From contig JAHBMJ010004749.1 in the NCBI GenBank assembly GCA_018398765.1, positions 54,944 to 77,929 of the forward strand: a DNA stretch of 22,986 nucleotides, given 5' to 3'. The translations under genes and the position numbers were made by a program. Each line of letters opens with the position of its first letter. Position 1 is the first letter of the stretch. Shown here piece by piece: positions 1-9,431 of the stretch. The notes under the pieces are model-generated. The model made no database searches. It saw only the letters and a program-made list of their open reading frames with translations, and was not told the origin of the DNA. This DNA is from Chromera velia. Lineage: Eukaryota; Sar; Chromeraceae.

Positions 1-1321
1 AGCACACCGAAGTATCGCATCGCCCCCCTCAAAAAGAATCAAGCAACAGACCGTCGACGTGTCGAGAATGTTTTTCATCTCCAGCGTAACTTTGCACGAG
101 TGGGCGTCTTCTGCAGAAGCAGACAAACACAGAAAGACTAAAAAACATAAATAGACTCAAACGAATTATTCCGAATTTGCCTTCACATTTTGCTTCCCCC
201 CTCCCTCCCAACACAATCCCTCTTTGAAAGGAGACGTACAGCTGTCCAACAAGAAACAGGGAAAAACTTCAAGCAACACAACCAGAGGAAGAATAGAACG
301 AGGGCACGTCACATCACCCCATGCGTAAACACATTCTTGTACAGACTCACTCACTCACTCACTCACTCCTCACTCACTCATCGCGGCTACCCACTTCACC
401 TCAATTCCGAAACACACTGAAACCTGTCTTGCCTGTAGTTTAGACTTTTTGACACCCAGTGGCCTCGCCTGCCTGCCTGCCTCTGCCTGGCAGTCCATCT
501 GTCTGTCTCCTCTGCTCAACTTGCCTGCTTGTTGGCAGATGAGCTCCTGCAGTTTCTCCTGTCGCATTTTCTTGGCGGCGAAACCGAAGACGAAGATCAC
601 CGCGTCGATAAGGTTTGACTTCCCGCTCCCGTTTGCCCCCACAATCGACTGGAAGGACTGCAGGCAGAAGGGGGGAGGGGGAGGGGGAGGGGCAGAAGGG
701 TCCTTGTCAACACAGGAAAATTGGGAGAAGAAGAGGCAGGGCAAACAAACAAACTATTTGAGTTTTCAAAACAAACTCTTCGGTTTTTCCTCCGTCTCAC
801 TCTTTCCTCTTTCATCTTGTGCTGCTGAGGGGGAAAGTAGAACGAAGGAAAGACAGGTAGACAAACACACAAACAGGCAGGCGGAGACAGAGAAAAAGGC
901 GACTCGCCACAAATCCCCCCATGCACTCACACACCTTATGCAAAGGCCCGACGACCACTTCCCCCTTGTAGGATTTGAAATTCTTCAGAATAATCCGGTT
1001 GATCATCAGACGACCAGGAAACTCCTCACCCATATCCGCAGCAGAAGCAGAAGCAGAGGAAGAGGACGCTGCTTCAGGATCATTTTCTCCCTCTTCTTCG
1101 TCTTCGACCCCGTCTCGGGTCTTTCCCTTATTTTTTCTGGACACGTACGGCCGAGCTTGGGGCTGATTCACAGGCACAATCCCCATTGGAACCGCCTCTC
1201 TCTGTCCTGACTCTCCGCCCCCTTCTGCGGTATCCTCTGCCTGTTCAGGTTGCTGTTGCTGTTGCTGAGGGGGGGCGTTTTCTTCATCCTCCTCGATTCT
1301 CCGTCTCGCAAGTCTCGGCAT
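1..1321 (-). CDS. SMC4: SMC4 condensin ATPase subunit, N-terminal part (3 exons, gene continues off the left edge)
   Basis: SMC4 is one of the two ATPase subunits of condensin, which compacts chromosomes in the nucleus. Exons on the minus strand are 1321-935 (129 codons), 657-525 and 110-1 (open at the edge). The N-terminus is low-complexity and acidic with six Gln at residues 19-24. It is followed by the SMC head start (INRIILKNFKSYKG, residues 107-120), then GPLHK joined to SFQSIVGANGSGKSN. The Walker A motif GANGSGKS is at 136-143. The stretch FVFGFAAKKMRQEKLQELI is the SMC4-type continuation. Exon 3 reads DAHSCKVTLEMKNILD, matching the SMC4 SCTVEV strand. Intron 1 (934-658) is GT-AG, phase 0. 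Intron 2 (524-111) only keeps frame if the donor is AG/GCAAGT, a GC-AG intron. The start ATG at 1321-1319 was chosen because translation further upstream looks like 5' UTR. Residues read from about position 65 to the edge are less certain, since another donor may lie there. Family assignment is firm. Confidence 0.93.
344..380. repeat. ACTC tetranucleotide microsatellite
   Basis: A run of about eight ACTC units with one interruption lies inside SMC4 intron 2. It has no coding role and is one of many tetranucleotide repeats found in the introns of this window. Confidence 0.8.
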
Positions 1322-1883
1322 TTTTCCTTTCCACCCTTCTTGGTCGCTCCAACGGATCACAGAGAGAACACGAGAGCCCTGGGAGCCAAGGCACAAAGAA
1401 GGGGGGGAGAGGGACCGAAGCGCACTTCGTCCAGAAACGGACCCCGAGAACCAACGGCTAGATGAATCAAATGGTGCAACAATCCAACAGGGCGCACCGA
1501 ACCAACAAAACAGGTTCACACCCGACACAGGATTCCTGCCGAAGATCGCAGAACAAATCGACCCAGCTACACGGAATTATATGCAGATGTACGAAGTGGT
1601 ATGCCTGTAGTGTCAAGGAACACTCCAGGGAAACAAACAAGCCCCGGAGATCCGAACCACGAGGAGACTTGAAGAAAAGTCAACCAGCGGTCCAGAAGAT
1701 CAGCTGTCAACAACTGCAAGGCTTCTCTGTTGAAATGAGGCCAAACAGTGACCAACGTAAATCAAGTGAAACTTGTAATAACTTGTATTAATTCTGAATC
1801 TTCCAGCCGACAGAATGTGGCGTGAAATTCATGTGAAATCCATTGAAATCTAGCTTGTGATGCCCAATCTGGATATGGGGTGC

Positions 1884-1913
1884 CTATAGCATCCTATAGC
1901 ATCACATAGCATC
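1884..1913. repeat. 10-bp tandem repeat (CTATAGCATC-type)
   Basis: Three consecutive 10-bp units are CTATAGCATC, CTATAGCATC and ACATAGCATC, followed by a decayed CCATATAGCT. The unit length is close to one DNA turn. A related two-unit version (CATAGCATGG CATAGCATAG) occurs at 7404-7423. Confidence 0.8.
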
Positions 1914-1956
1914 CCATATAGCTGCATGCATGTGCGCGACTTTTCTTTCATGGAAA

Positions 1957-2031
1957 TGCGCGCGCCGCCGCGGCCGCGGGCGCGCGCCAGGGCCCGGGCC
2001 GCAGGCCGCGGGCTGCCATGCATGGGCAGTA
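1957..2031. other. GC-rich, CpG-dense palindromic block
   Basis: About 75 bp of almost pure G+C with many CpGs interrupts an AT-balanced region. The core CCGCGGCCGCGG is a perfect 12-bp palindrome flanked on both sides by GCGCGCGC, so the whole of 1958-1988 can form a hairpin. A second self-complementary stretch (GGGCCCGGGCC) and CCATGCATGG follow. It may be a regulatory or CpG-island-like element, or a transposon remnant. No function can be assigned. Confidence 0.6.
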
Positions 2032-2321
2032 TGATGGCTGCCACGCAGGGTGAACTCTGAGGGTGCCTGGAGGTGCATGTCTGGAGAATTCAGAGCCTAC
2101 ATCAATCCTACATCAATACAGAGAATTTATAATCAGACTCCAAAATGACAGACAAAAAGTGTCAGAGCTCCCACCTCATCTGTCGTGATATCATCTGTGT
2201 CACTGATTTTCTGAACTAATTTTTCATTGCCAGATCTGGAAGTCTGTAAAGTCAAATGTGTTTGTTTCTGGAGTTCTTTGGATCTCTCAGTCTGATCAAC
2301 CTGTACGTGCGTTGAGGCAGA

Positions 2322-4807
2322 ATGGGAAATACCAACTGTTGCTGCTTCACTGGAAACTGCTTTCGGGCAGAGGAAGCGAAAAACGAGCTTGTTTCACATC
2401 AGTCTTTTGATAATACTTTCAGAGCTTACCATTATGAGCATCTTCAATACCAGGCGCGTCCATCAGCTTTCCCTCGAGGCAACGAATACCAGTGGACGAC
2501 GGACCCTCTCGACGCCACCTTCCTCCCTCCAAGCGACGATCCGCCAAGTGTCTTTGCACCAAGTCCTCGGGGGGAGCGTGTACCTGTGCAGACAGGGGGT
2601 CGGAAGGGATGTGCCCAGGTGAATGAGTGGAAGGTGACCACTCCGGGAAGGCAGGCCCTCAGACAGCGGCTTCGGGGCTCTCCCATCGTCTTGGCTCATG
2701 TGGACTCTGTTCTTTCACGGGCACCCACGGCAGCGGACGGGGGCCGCCATGTCACTGGACCCGCCGCCACAGGGGACCGGAACGTGCAGAGGACGGAAGC
2801 ACAACGAGAAAAGGAAATCGATAAGTAAGTGGGTGACTGAGATATTTTGGCCTCCGGAAAGAAAAGGAAAGAATGTCGGGGTGGGGGTGCTTTCTCTTCG
2901 TTGTCGCGTCTCGCAAAGGGACAAAGAAAAAAAAGATCAGCAGTCTCCGAGTGAAGCCTTCGCTTCTCCCTGTTTTTTCCAATTCCAATTTTTTGTCTGC
3001 TGTGCTTTATCGTCTTCCGCTTCCCAGAAGCGCTCCTCGATCCTTTTTGTGTCCTGTGGCCTTCTTGACCTTCTTCCCTCCCTCATATGCTGTCTCGCAT
3101 AGTGTACCTGCTTCTCTCTTTTGTCATCTACCGACTCCATTCAGCAACGAGGTGGCGAATTCATGCGCATCTCCGTGGTGTTTTTTCAACTGGAAGTGTG
3201 TCAAGTAAGTAGATAGGACAGCTACAAATTTTCTTCCTCCTGTCCGTCTGCCTGCCTGCCTGCCTGCGTGTGTCAGATGGGTGGAACTGATTGCAGAGAT
3301 GGTCGAGGGTGTCTACCTGCCCCTCCTGGTGACAGAAGACGACCGAGACCACAAAAGCGTCCATGTTTGCGTCTCACAGGATCTCCAGGTCTCTCATCAG
3401 TCTGAATCTTTTCTTTCTTCCTCTCTGGTGATCTGCTGTTTTCTTCTCCGTTCGTTCAGCACCTGCTTTTTCTGTCTCTTTCTCAAGGGCCCCTTTCACT
3501 TTGTGACACAGTCACTTCCTCCATACAGTGACTCTCGGAAATGAAAATCATTTTTGTTTAATTGTGAGAGAGACTTTGGTATCTTCCTTCGTCGAACGAA
3601 CTCACGAGACATGCAGGGGGAAAAAGGCAAACAACAACTCACAAGGCTTCATGCATCAGATGGCTAACCCACTCTGTCTGTCTCACTGCACTTCCTTCCT
3701 GTGCCGACTCAATCTTGCGTGTCTGTCTGTCTGTTTTTGTTTGTGTGTGCGTGCGTGTGCAGACTTTGACGATCGACGACAACTCGTGCATCGCAGTCGA
3801 CTACCCTCTGGCAGAGGCGTCACACGCAGCTGCACTGACCGCGAGGGCGAATAACAGGCACTTGAACAGACCACCTGATCGGATGCCCGTGATCACAAGT
3901 CCTCCTGCGGTCAGTGTGTCAGTCAGTCAGTCAGTCCATGTTTTTGTTTGTTTGTATTGCTTCTATCGATACACAGGTAGACAGACAGATGCGATCATTT
4001 TCCTTTTCCATCTCTCTTTCCAGCTGTCCTTTCTTTCTCTCTCTTCGTTTCGTCCTTTTTTTTTTCTGCTATTCCTATTGTGACCATGGGGGGAGAGGCT
4101 CTAGCCAGGCGGGTGAAATCCCCTTCGTCATCTGCTAGTGGCAGGTAGAAGGAAGGAAGGAAGGAATGATGGAAGAAAGGAGGGAAGGAGGGAAGGAAGA
4201 CCTCCCGTCAGTCCCTTCAGGCCCACTAGCAACATGCGTTCTCGCTCTTCATCTTCCCCCCTTTAATTTATCTGGCCCTCTCTCGAAAACAATTCAGCGC
4301 ATCGATAACCCCTCAGGTGTGGAAACGTGTACGCATGAGTAAGTGCACACACACACGCATGTACTCACTCCAGTATTCCCACGTTGCTTGCTTGCTTGCT
4401 TGAAGGCGTTTGATTTTCTGGCGGTGATTCACCTGAAGGGGTCGAAGGTCCCCTTTGTCCTGGGGACCCGCCAGGCTGCATCGACGTGTGCGGAGGTTTT
4501 GGATCTGATCATCAAAGAATCCCATCGCACCGGGAGGGCAAGGACGAGCAGAGCGACAACGGGACCTGGGAGGTGGGGAACGGGTACAAGTGCCACATCG
4601 CAAGCAGCCCCCCAAGGTGGAGGGGGGGCCTCCTCCGGGGGATTCGGAAATGGAGTGCCCACCCGAGTGTCCAAAACGGTCCGTCTGTTTGTTTGTCTGT
4701 TTGTCATGTTTTCTGTTCGAATTCATTTATGTCTTCAGTGTACACGGCTCTATTGGAGTCTTTTTTTTCTTTTTACTCAGTTCGGTCTTCTTTCGATCGT
4801 CACGGCC

Positions 4808-4844
<37 letters not shown>

Positions 4845-5520
4845 AGTGTGTGTGTGTGTGTCTGTGTGCGCCCGCGCGCATTCAAATTGATATTTTTTTT
4901 TATCTTTTTTCAAGGCATGATTCTGTGGCGCAGGCGATCATGCTCAGTGTACGATTTTTTTTTCTGTGAATTCCACTTCATACATCCCTTCCTCTACCTT
5001 TTATTCTGCGCAATGGAGTGAAACCTCTTCCTCAAACCTCAGATCTTCGCTGTATTGCACATGAAAGGCGCGTGCCAGAAGGAGACGAAAAGGATCTCCC
5101 CTCCTTGTTCATGTCTTTTTTCGCAAATGCCAATGCAGCATCCCTCTTCGATCAGATGGATCTATTGTTGTATTTTCTTTCCTTAAATTGTCCTGCAAAT
5201 AAATGCAGCAAGCGGATTTGCGGCGCACCCCCGCCTCCACCGCCCCGTCCACAGCTCGGGTTCCCTCCGGGCCTGCAGGAGCCCTACACCACCAGCAACA
5301 GCAGCAGAGTCGGCATATGATGCAGCACCTGCACTCACAACAGCACCTGCACCCGGCCCAACAGCAGGCCCAGGCACAACGACAAGCATGGGCCCCCTCC
5401 ACCTCGGGAGGGCCCGTCGGACCGGGGGGTGCGGGTGGTCCCTACCCCTCGGTCTCTGTGCCCCAGTCGCGTGCGCCTCCGGGGCCCAGGGGGGAAGATC
5501 CGCCTCCTCCGATGGAATGA
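2322..5520 (+). CDS. N-myristoylated/palmitoylated PH-like domain protein, resembling apicomplexan ISP (IMC sub-compartment protein)
   Basis: Best model: exons 2322-2824, 3145-3204, 3277-3388, 3763-3909, 4406-4678 and 5209-5520, giving 468 residues. Phases are 2, 2, 0, 0, 0, with GT-AG borders throughout. The start is fixed by an in-frame TGA at 2313-2315. The N-terminus MGNTNCCC has Gly2 for myristoylation and Cys6-8 for palmitoylation. Residues about 188-313 read as a PH-like fold: GVYLPLLVTED, SVHVCVSQDLQ, TLTIDDNS and CIAVDYPLAEA as strands, then AFDFLAVIHLKGSKVPFVLG and a closing helix (QAASTCAEVLDLIIKES). ISP proteins of Apicomplexa pair dual acylation with a PH fold and pattern the inner membrane complex. 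That resemblance is my inference and was not searched. This protein is much longer than a typical ISP (about 150-190 residues), with a disordered 150-residue region before the domain and a G/Q/H/P-rich tail. A 19-nt micro-exon (4298-4316) may be included. The last exon is open in all three frames; I chose the Q/H-rich one because it joins in phase. Confidence 0.62.
4141..4200. repeat. AAGG/GGAAG microsatellite in intron
   Basis: A purine-rich imperfect GGAAG/AAGG repeat lies within the intron between 3910 and 4405 of the ISP-like gene. Confidence 0.7.
4298..4316 (+). other. Possible 19-nt micro-exon of the ISP-like gene
   Basis: The sequence between AATTCAG and GTGTGG reads RIDNPS in phase 0 and exits in phase 1. 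It stays in frame only if the next exon begins at 4374 (acceptor CTCCAG) rather than 4406, which adds 17 codons in total. An RIDNPS loop before AFDFLAV would suit a PH fold. However, the added stretch is translated from a GCTT repeat, so the simpler direct join of 3909 to 4406 is equally possible. Confidence 0.3.
4810..4870. repeat. TC then TG dinucleotide microsatellite
   Basis: About fifteen TC units (4810-4839) pass directly into a TG-rich run inside the last intron (4679-5208) of the ISP-like gene. Confidence 0.85.
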
Positions 5521-6334
5521 AGAAGGAAGGAGGGAAGTGATCGAGAGAGCAGTGTGTCTGCCTATCTGTTTGTGACCGTGCATGTGGGCCAGTGGGTGTG
5601 TAAATTAAATTTGAAGGCTCGTGGCGGTGCCAGAATTCAGTGGAGACGAGTGGGAAGAGGAAACGGGGTTTTGTATTTTTTTGTTCAGTACGTCAGCCTG
5701 ATCGACTGTCCTCCAGACCGATGGGAAGTTTGGACAGGCCACTTCTTGGCTTCCTTCCCCTTTGGATTGCAATGCATACGACCACCAGAGAGGAAGGGAG
5801 GGAGTGACCGAAAGACCGACCTCCTTTGTGAGGGGACAGAGACTATTGGAGTCATGTTCCCAAGGAGAAGAGCCCCGGTTGCACAAGGTCATGGGATGAG
5901 AAGAGACCGACTGACAGAAGCTCTTCAGGGGTAGCAATGCGTTCCCCGCGGCGCCAATTGTCGGCCATGCAGGACATTCATTCTCCTTATTTGCGCTACT
6001 AGCTGCGCTGGAGCTAGATTGCAAAACACCCCACGTATCGCACGGTACAAGTAAATCTACATTTGAACATTACATGAAAGTTTATGTGGAACTTCGAACT
6101 AGAAGCGGAACAAATATATGTAGAATTAATATAAGGATAAGGATCATGATGATAAGGTGACTTAACCCGGCAGCCATCATGACCCAACCGCCAGGGGCAG
6201 TCTGTTATCAGTCTATTGCATATATAATATGCACGTGTCCTAGGGCACCGATAAATCACTTATCACTTATGAGTTATTGTTCACAATCTAGGCCTAGATA
6301 GTGAGAGAGCTGATAGCATTGAAAAGCTAGTTAT
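5521..6334. other. Downstream flank of the ISP-like gene, no gene seen
   Basis: This probably includes the 3' UTR of the ISP-like gene; a TAAATTAAAT stretch near 5600 could be a polyadenylation region. A 139-codon open frame on the minus strand (5605-6024) has no recognisable domain and no plausible splice partner, so it is not called. From about 6020 the sequence becomes AT-rich and leads into the transposon-like element. Confidence 0.5.
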
Positions 6335-7236
6335 ACCCCCTTGTCATTATCGACTCCTTGAACTGAGACTGCAGAAGTTCGGAATAGTCTTGAACTTTGT
6401 TGCAGAAGTTTGGAGTGTGCTTTGACATAAGGGGTGCAGAACTTTGGAGGATGCTGCAGCCGAAAGCCGCAAAACGTCGACGTAACAAAGAATAGTCACA
6501 AAGTCGCCGCAGCGCAGCGACGTCAATGCGCGATCAAGACATGCACGTCCCGAGCCGCCCGCGATATCGACGTATGCATGGATATATCTAGGGATATATA
6601 CTCTGCGTACGTGCATTTCAAGCCTGGCCCATTTCAAGCATCTGTATGCACTTACACAAACTGTTAGAGAAAGACTGACTATCAGATTTTAGTAGTTTTA
6701 CAAGCATTCTTTCTCGTCTTGTACAGGTTTTTCTTCTAATGCACGTGCAATGTCGTAATCGATCGCAATCGATCTTCTTCTTCTGTTATTGCTGACGTCT
6801 CTTCTTCCTCAGACTCTTCTTCTTCTTCCTCTGTAGCTTCATGATAGCCTTCATCATCTTCTCTTCTGCATATCACAGAGAGCCAACAAAATGTAAAAAC
6901 AGAAGCAAAAAACAGATTAGAGCGTAACACACGGTTGCCAGGCCGGCTCAGGCTCTGTGTGTTGCTGCGCGCAAGAGAAAGCCCTTCAAATTTGAACATC
7001 ATTCGCATTTTTTAGAATGATCGAAGCCCTTAATGAGAGAGACGACGACATTTAAGTGGAAAAATTTATGTAAGACAAGGTATAACAAGGTCTGGTTACA
7101 CTGTGGTATTGAATACTAATAAAAACTAACCTAGCGCAGAACTTCGGAATAGACTTAAATTTTATAGGTGAAAAGCGCAGAACTTAGACTAAACTTGAAT
7201 CTTCTAAAAAGTTTCAGTCGATAGTGACAAGGGGGT
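6335..7236. mobile_element. TIR DNA-transposon-like element (about 0.9 kb) with 9-bp target duplication
   Basis: The left end, ACCCCCTTGTCA followed by TTATCGACT (6335-6355), matches the reverse complement of the right end (7216-7236) at 20 of 21 positions. Immediately outside both ends is the identical 9-mer AGCTAGTTA (6325-6333 and 7237-7245). A 9-bp duplication is typical of Mutator-like elements, though neighbouring superfamilies give 8-10 bp. The interior has no recognisable transposase, so it would be non-autonomous. Subterminal copies of GCAGAAsTT(C/T) lie near both ends. There is an acidic reading frame on the minus strand (see 6736-6875). Confidence 0.6.
6736..6875 (-). pseudogene. 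Acidic reading frame inside the TIR element, possible captured exon
   Basis: On the minus strand a good acceptor (GTGATATGCAG) is followed by an open frame of about 40 codons that begins REDDEGYHEATEEEEEE, continues with further acidic residues and ends RLRSITTLHVH before a stop. It could be the 3' exon of a gene fragment carried by the element, or chance translation of a GAA repeat. No family is recognisable. The reading frame upstream (to 7008) lacks protein-like features. Confidence 0.22.
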
Positions 7237-7245
7237 AGCTAGTTA

Positions 7246-7522
7246 CACCTTAGAGAAGCGCTCACTCGCTCAATCGGCCCCCGATACTAGTACTAAGTAG
7301 GATAAGATACTGTATTTAGTACTGTATATATTCGCTAGCGTATTCAATACGTACAGTTTCGACTAGAATTTAGACTAAATCAATCAATCTTTAAATCAAA
7401 CTAACATAGCATGGCATAGCATAGAACTAAATGATAGTTGTATTTTACTCTTAAAAATTCTTCTCAGAAACTTAATGATGTAGTCTTAATCTAGAACTTA
7501 ATTTTGTATGTTTTCATTATTT
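7246..7522. other. AT-rich spacer, no gene
   Basis: Short AT-rich sequence between the TIR element and the GAAA tract. It contains CATAGCATGG CATAGCATAG (7404-7423), related to the 10-bp repeat at 1884-1913. No open frame, RNA gene or promoter is evident. Confidence 0.5.
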
Positions 7523-7671
7523 TTGAAGAAGAACACGAAAGAAAAGAAAAAAAAAAGAAGGATAAAGAAAGGACTAGAGAAAGGAAGGAAGGAAGGAAAA
7601 GAAGTAGAGAAGTAGAAGGAAGAAAGGAAGGAAAGAAAGAAAGAAAGAGAAAGAAAGAGAAAGAAAGAGAA

Positions 7672-7716
<45 letters not shown>

Positions 7717-8485
7717 AAGAAAGAGAAAGAAAGAGAAAGAAAGAGAAAGAAAGAAAAAAAGAGAAAGAAAGAGAAAGAAAGAGAAAGAAAGAGAAAGAAA
7801 GAAAGAAAGCGAAAGAAAGCGAAAGAACGAAAGAACGAAAGAAAGAAAGAAAGAAAGAAAGAAAAGAAAGAAAGAAAGAAAGAAAGAAAAGAAAGAAAGA
7901 AAGAAAGAAAGAAAGAAAAGAAAGGAAGGAAGGAAGGAAGGAAAGAAAGAAAGAAAGAAAGAAAAGAAAGAAAGAAAGAAAGAAAAGAAAGAAAGAAAGA
8001 AAGAAAAGAAAGAAAGAAAAGAAAGAAAGAAAGAGAGAAAGAAAGAAAGAAAGAAAGAAAGCAAAAAAGAAAGAAAGAAAGAAAGAAAGAAAGAAGAAAA
8101 GAAAGGAAAGAAAGAAAAAAAGAAAGAAAGAAACAAAAGAAAGAAAGAAAGAAAGAAAGAAAGAAAAGAAAGAAAAGAAAAGAAAGAAAGAAAGAAAGAA
8201 AGAAAAGAAAGAAAGAAAGAAAAGAAAGAAAGAAAGAAAGAAAAGAAAGAAAGAAAGAAAAGAAAGAAAGAAAGAAAGAAAGAAAAGAAAGAAAGAAAGA
8301 AAGAAAGAAAAGAAAGAAAGAAAAGAAAGAAAGAAAAGAAAGAAAAGAAAGAAAGAAAAGAAAGAAAAGAAAGAAAGAAAAGAAAGAAAGAAAAGAAAGA
8401 AAGAAAAGAAAGAAAGAAAAGAAAGAAAGAAAAGAGAGAAAGAAAAGAAAGAAAGAAAAAGAAAGAAAGAAAGAAAGAAAGAAAG

Positions 8486-8522
<37 letters not shown>

Positions 8523-8578
8523 AAGCAAGAAAGCAAGAAAGGAAGGAAGGAAGGAAGGAAGGAAGGAGAGAAAGAGTG
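7523..8578. repeat. 1-kb GAAA polypurine tract
   Basis: The plus strand is almost entirely A and G for about 1 kb, made of GAAA units with frequent GAAAA variants, GGAA runs at both ends and a GA run near 8490-8518. Between rare cytosines there are pure purine runs of over 200 nt (7838-8061) and nearly 400 nt (about 8135-8525). All long reading frames through it (Lys/Glu/Arg or Ser/Phe/Leu only) are repeat artefacts. Such mirror-symmetric purine tracts can form triplex DNA and are prone to length change. Confidence 0.97.
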
Positions 8579-9431
8579 ACCTAATGAATAAAATGACAGG
8601 GGCAGGAGACAGTGTAGGCCGGGAAAAACAAGAAGCCAACTGGCACAGGGCGAGTGATCGTTTGGCTCTTCACTCTTGGACTCACCATTCCCGTCAAGAG
8701 CAAAACGCACGCATGTGAAAGATGAAACGGAAGAACGAAGATATATAATTGAATGTCCAAGATGTTTCCACATGAGCCGAAAATAAACCTCTGGCGTATC
8801 TGAGACCAAGATAGTGTTGTAGGATGATCACCATGATGGCACGATTCAATTCGATCGCGGTGTTGCTGTGGAGGGTTGTGTGTCAGACCGCCATCACGTC
8901 AGACAAGTTGACGCGTGCCGATCTGATCGAGTGAGATTGAATGACAATAAGACGGAGACGGCAAGGAAGGAAAGAAGACCACACCTGCCCGACCTCACAC
9001 CGCGGTTTGGATGATGGACCGGGTTCCAGGTCTGGCGCCGTCATAAAAAACGTGGAAGGAAGGAAAGCACCTTCCCCCCATATTGCTTTTTCTGATCTGA
9101 TCTTTCTCCCTTTAACAGTTTCCCGATACCCACAAGACGAGAAAAATCTTAGGCCTGTGTATGAATTCACTCACAGGTGTTATTGCCGTCACCACACGTT
9201 CACATTGAACAGTGGCGGTACATGTGTACGTGCACTTTTTAAGATCTCACAATGGCCAATCGTTCCCTCTTCATAAACCGACTCAATGAATGACGCATAC
9301 CCCCTGTAACCCTTTTCCCTTCCCTCTCCGAGGTGCAGTCCCGATCCCGGAAAGGAGACGGGAGACTGCATGTCATGTCTAACGGTTCCCTTCAGATAAT
9401 TTGGTTCCGCGCCTCGAGGTGAAGAGTCCGC
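8579..9431. other. Flank downstream of the small Stm1-like gene, no gene seen
   Basis: Ordinary mixed sequence between the purine tract and the 3' end of the minus-strand small gene. A hairpin-capable pair (GCAGTCCCG and CGGGAGACTGC, within 9335-9370) lies about 65 nt beyond that gene's stop and probably falls in its 3' UTR. The open frames of 60-110 codons have no domain or phase-compatible splice partners. Confidence 0.45.

Larger units (their letters stand above)
1322..2321. promoter_or_regulatory. Divergent intergenic region between SMC4 and the ISP-like gene
   Basis: This 1-kb interval separates two genes transcribed away from each other, so it probably carries both promoters. I see no convincing coding sequence; the short open frames (for example minus strand 1567-1755) have no recognisable motif or codon pattern. 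Contents include a 10-bp tandem repeat (1884-1913), a GC palindromic block (1957-2031) and an AT-rich stretch GAATTTATAATC near 2122. The AT-rich stretch could be a TATA-like element, but this is not demonstrable from sequence alone. Confidence 0.5.

Noticed and set aside
449-1210. 253-codon plus-strand frame opposite SMC4
   Set aside because: It is antisense to the well-supported SMC4 exons and introns and contains no motif.
2619-3144. Alternative donor CCAG/GTGAAT in exon 1 of the ISP-like gene
   Set aside because: Good consensus, but it exits in phase 0 and puts the following two exons out of the frame that encodes the PH-like strands.
5605-6024. 139-codon minus-strand frame downstream of the ISP-like gene
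   Set aside because: No recognisable domain, no splice partners, and it overlaps the likely 3' UTR of the plus-strand gene.
7504-8809. Very long open frames (about 380-410 codons) on both strands
   Set aside because: They are translations of the GAAA repeat, only Lys/Glu/Arg or Ser/Phe/Leu, in several frames at once; no coding evidence.
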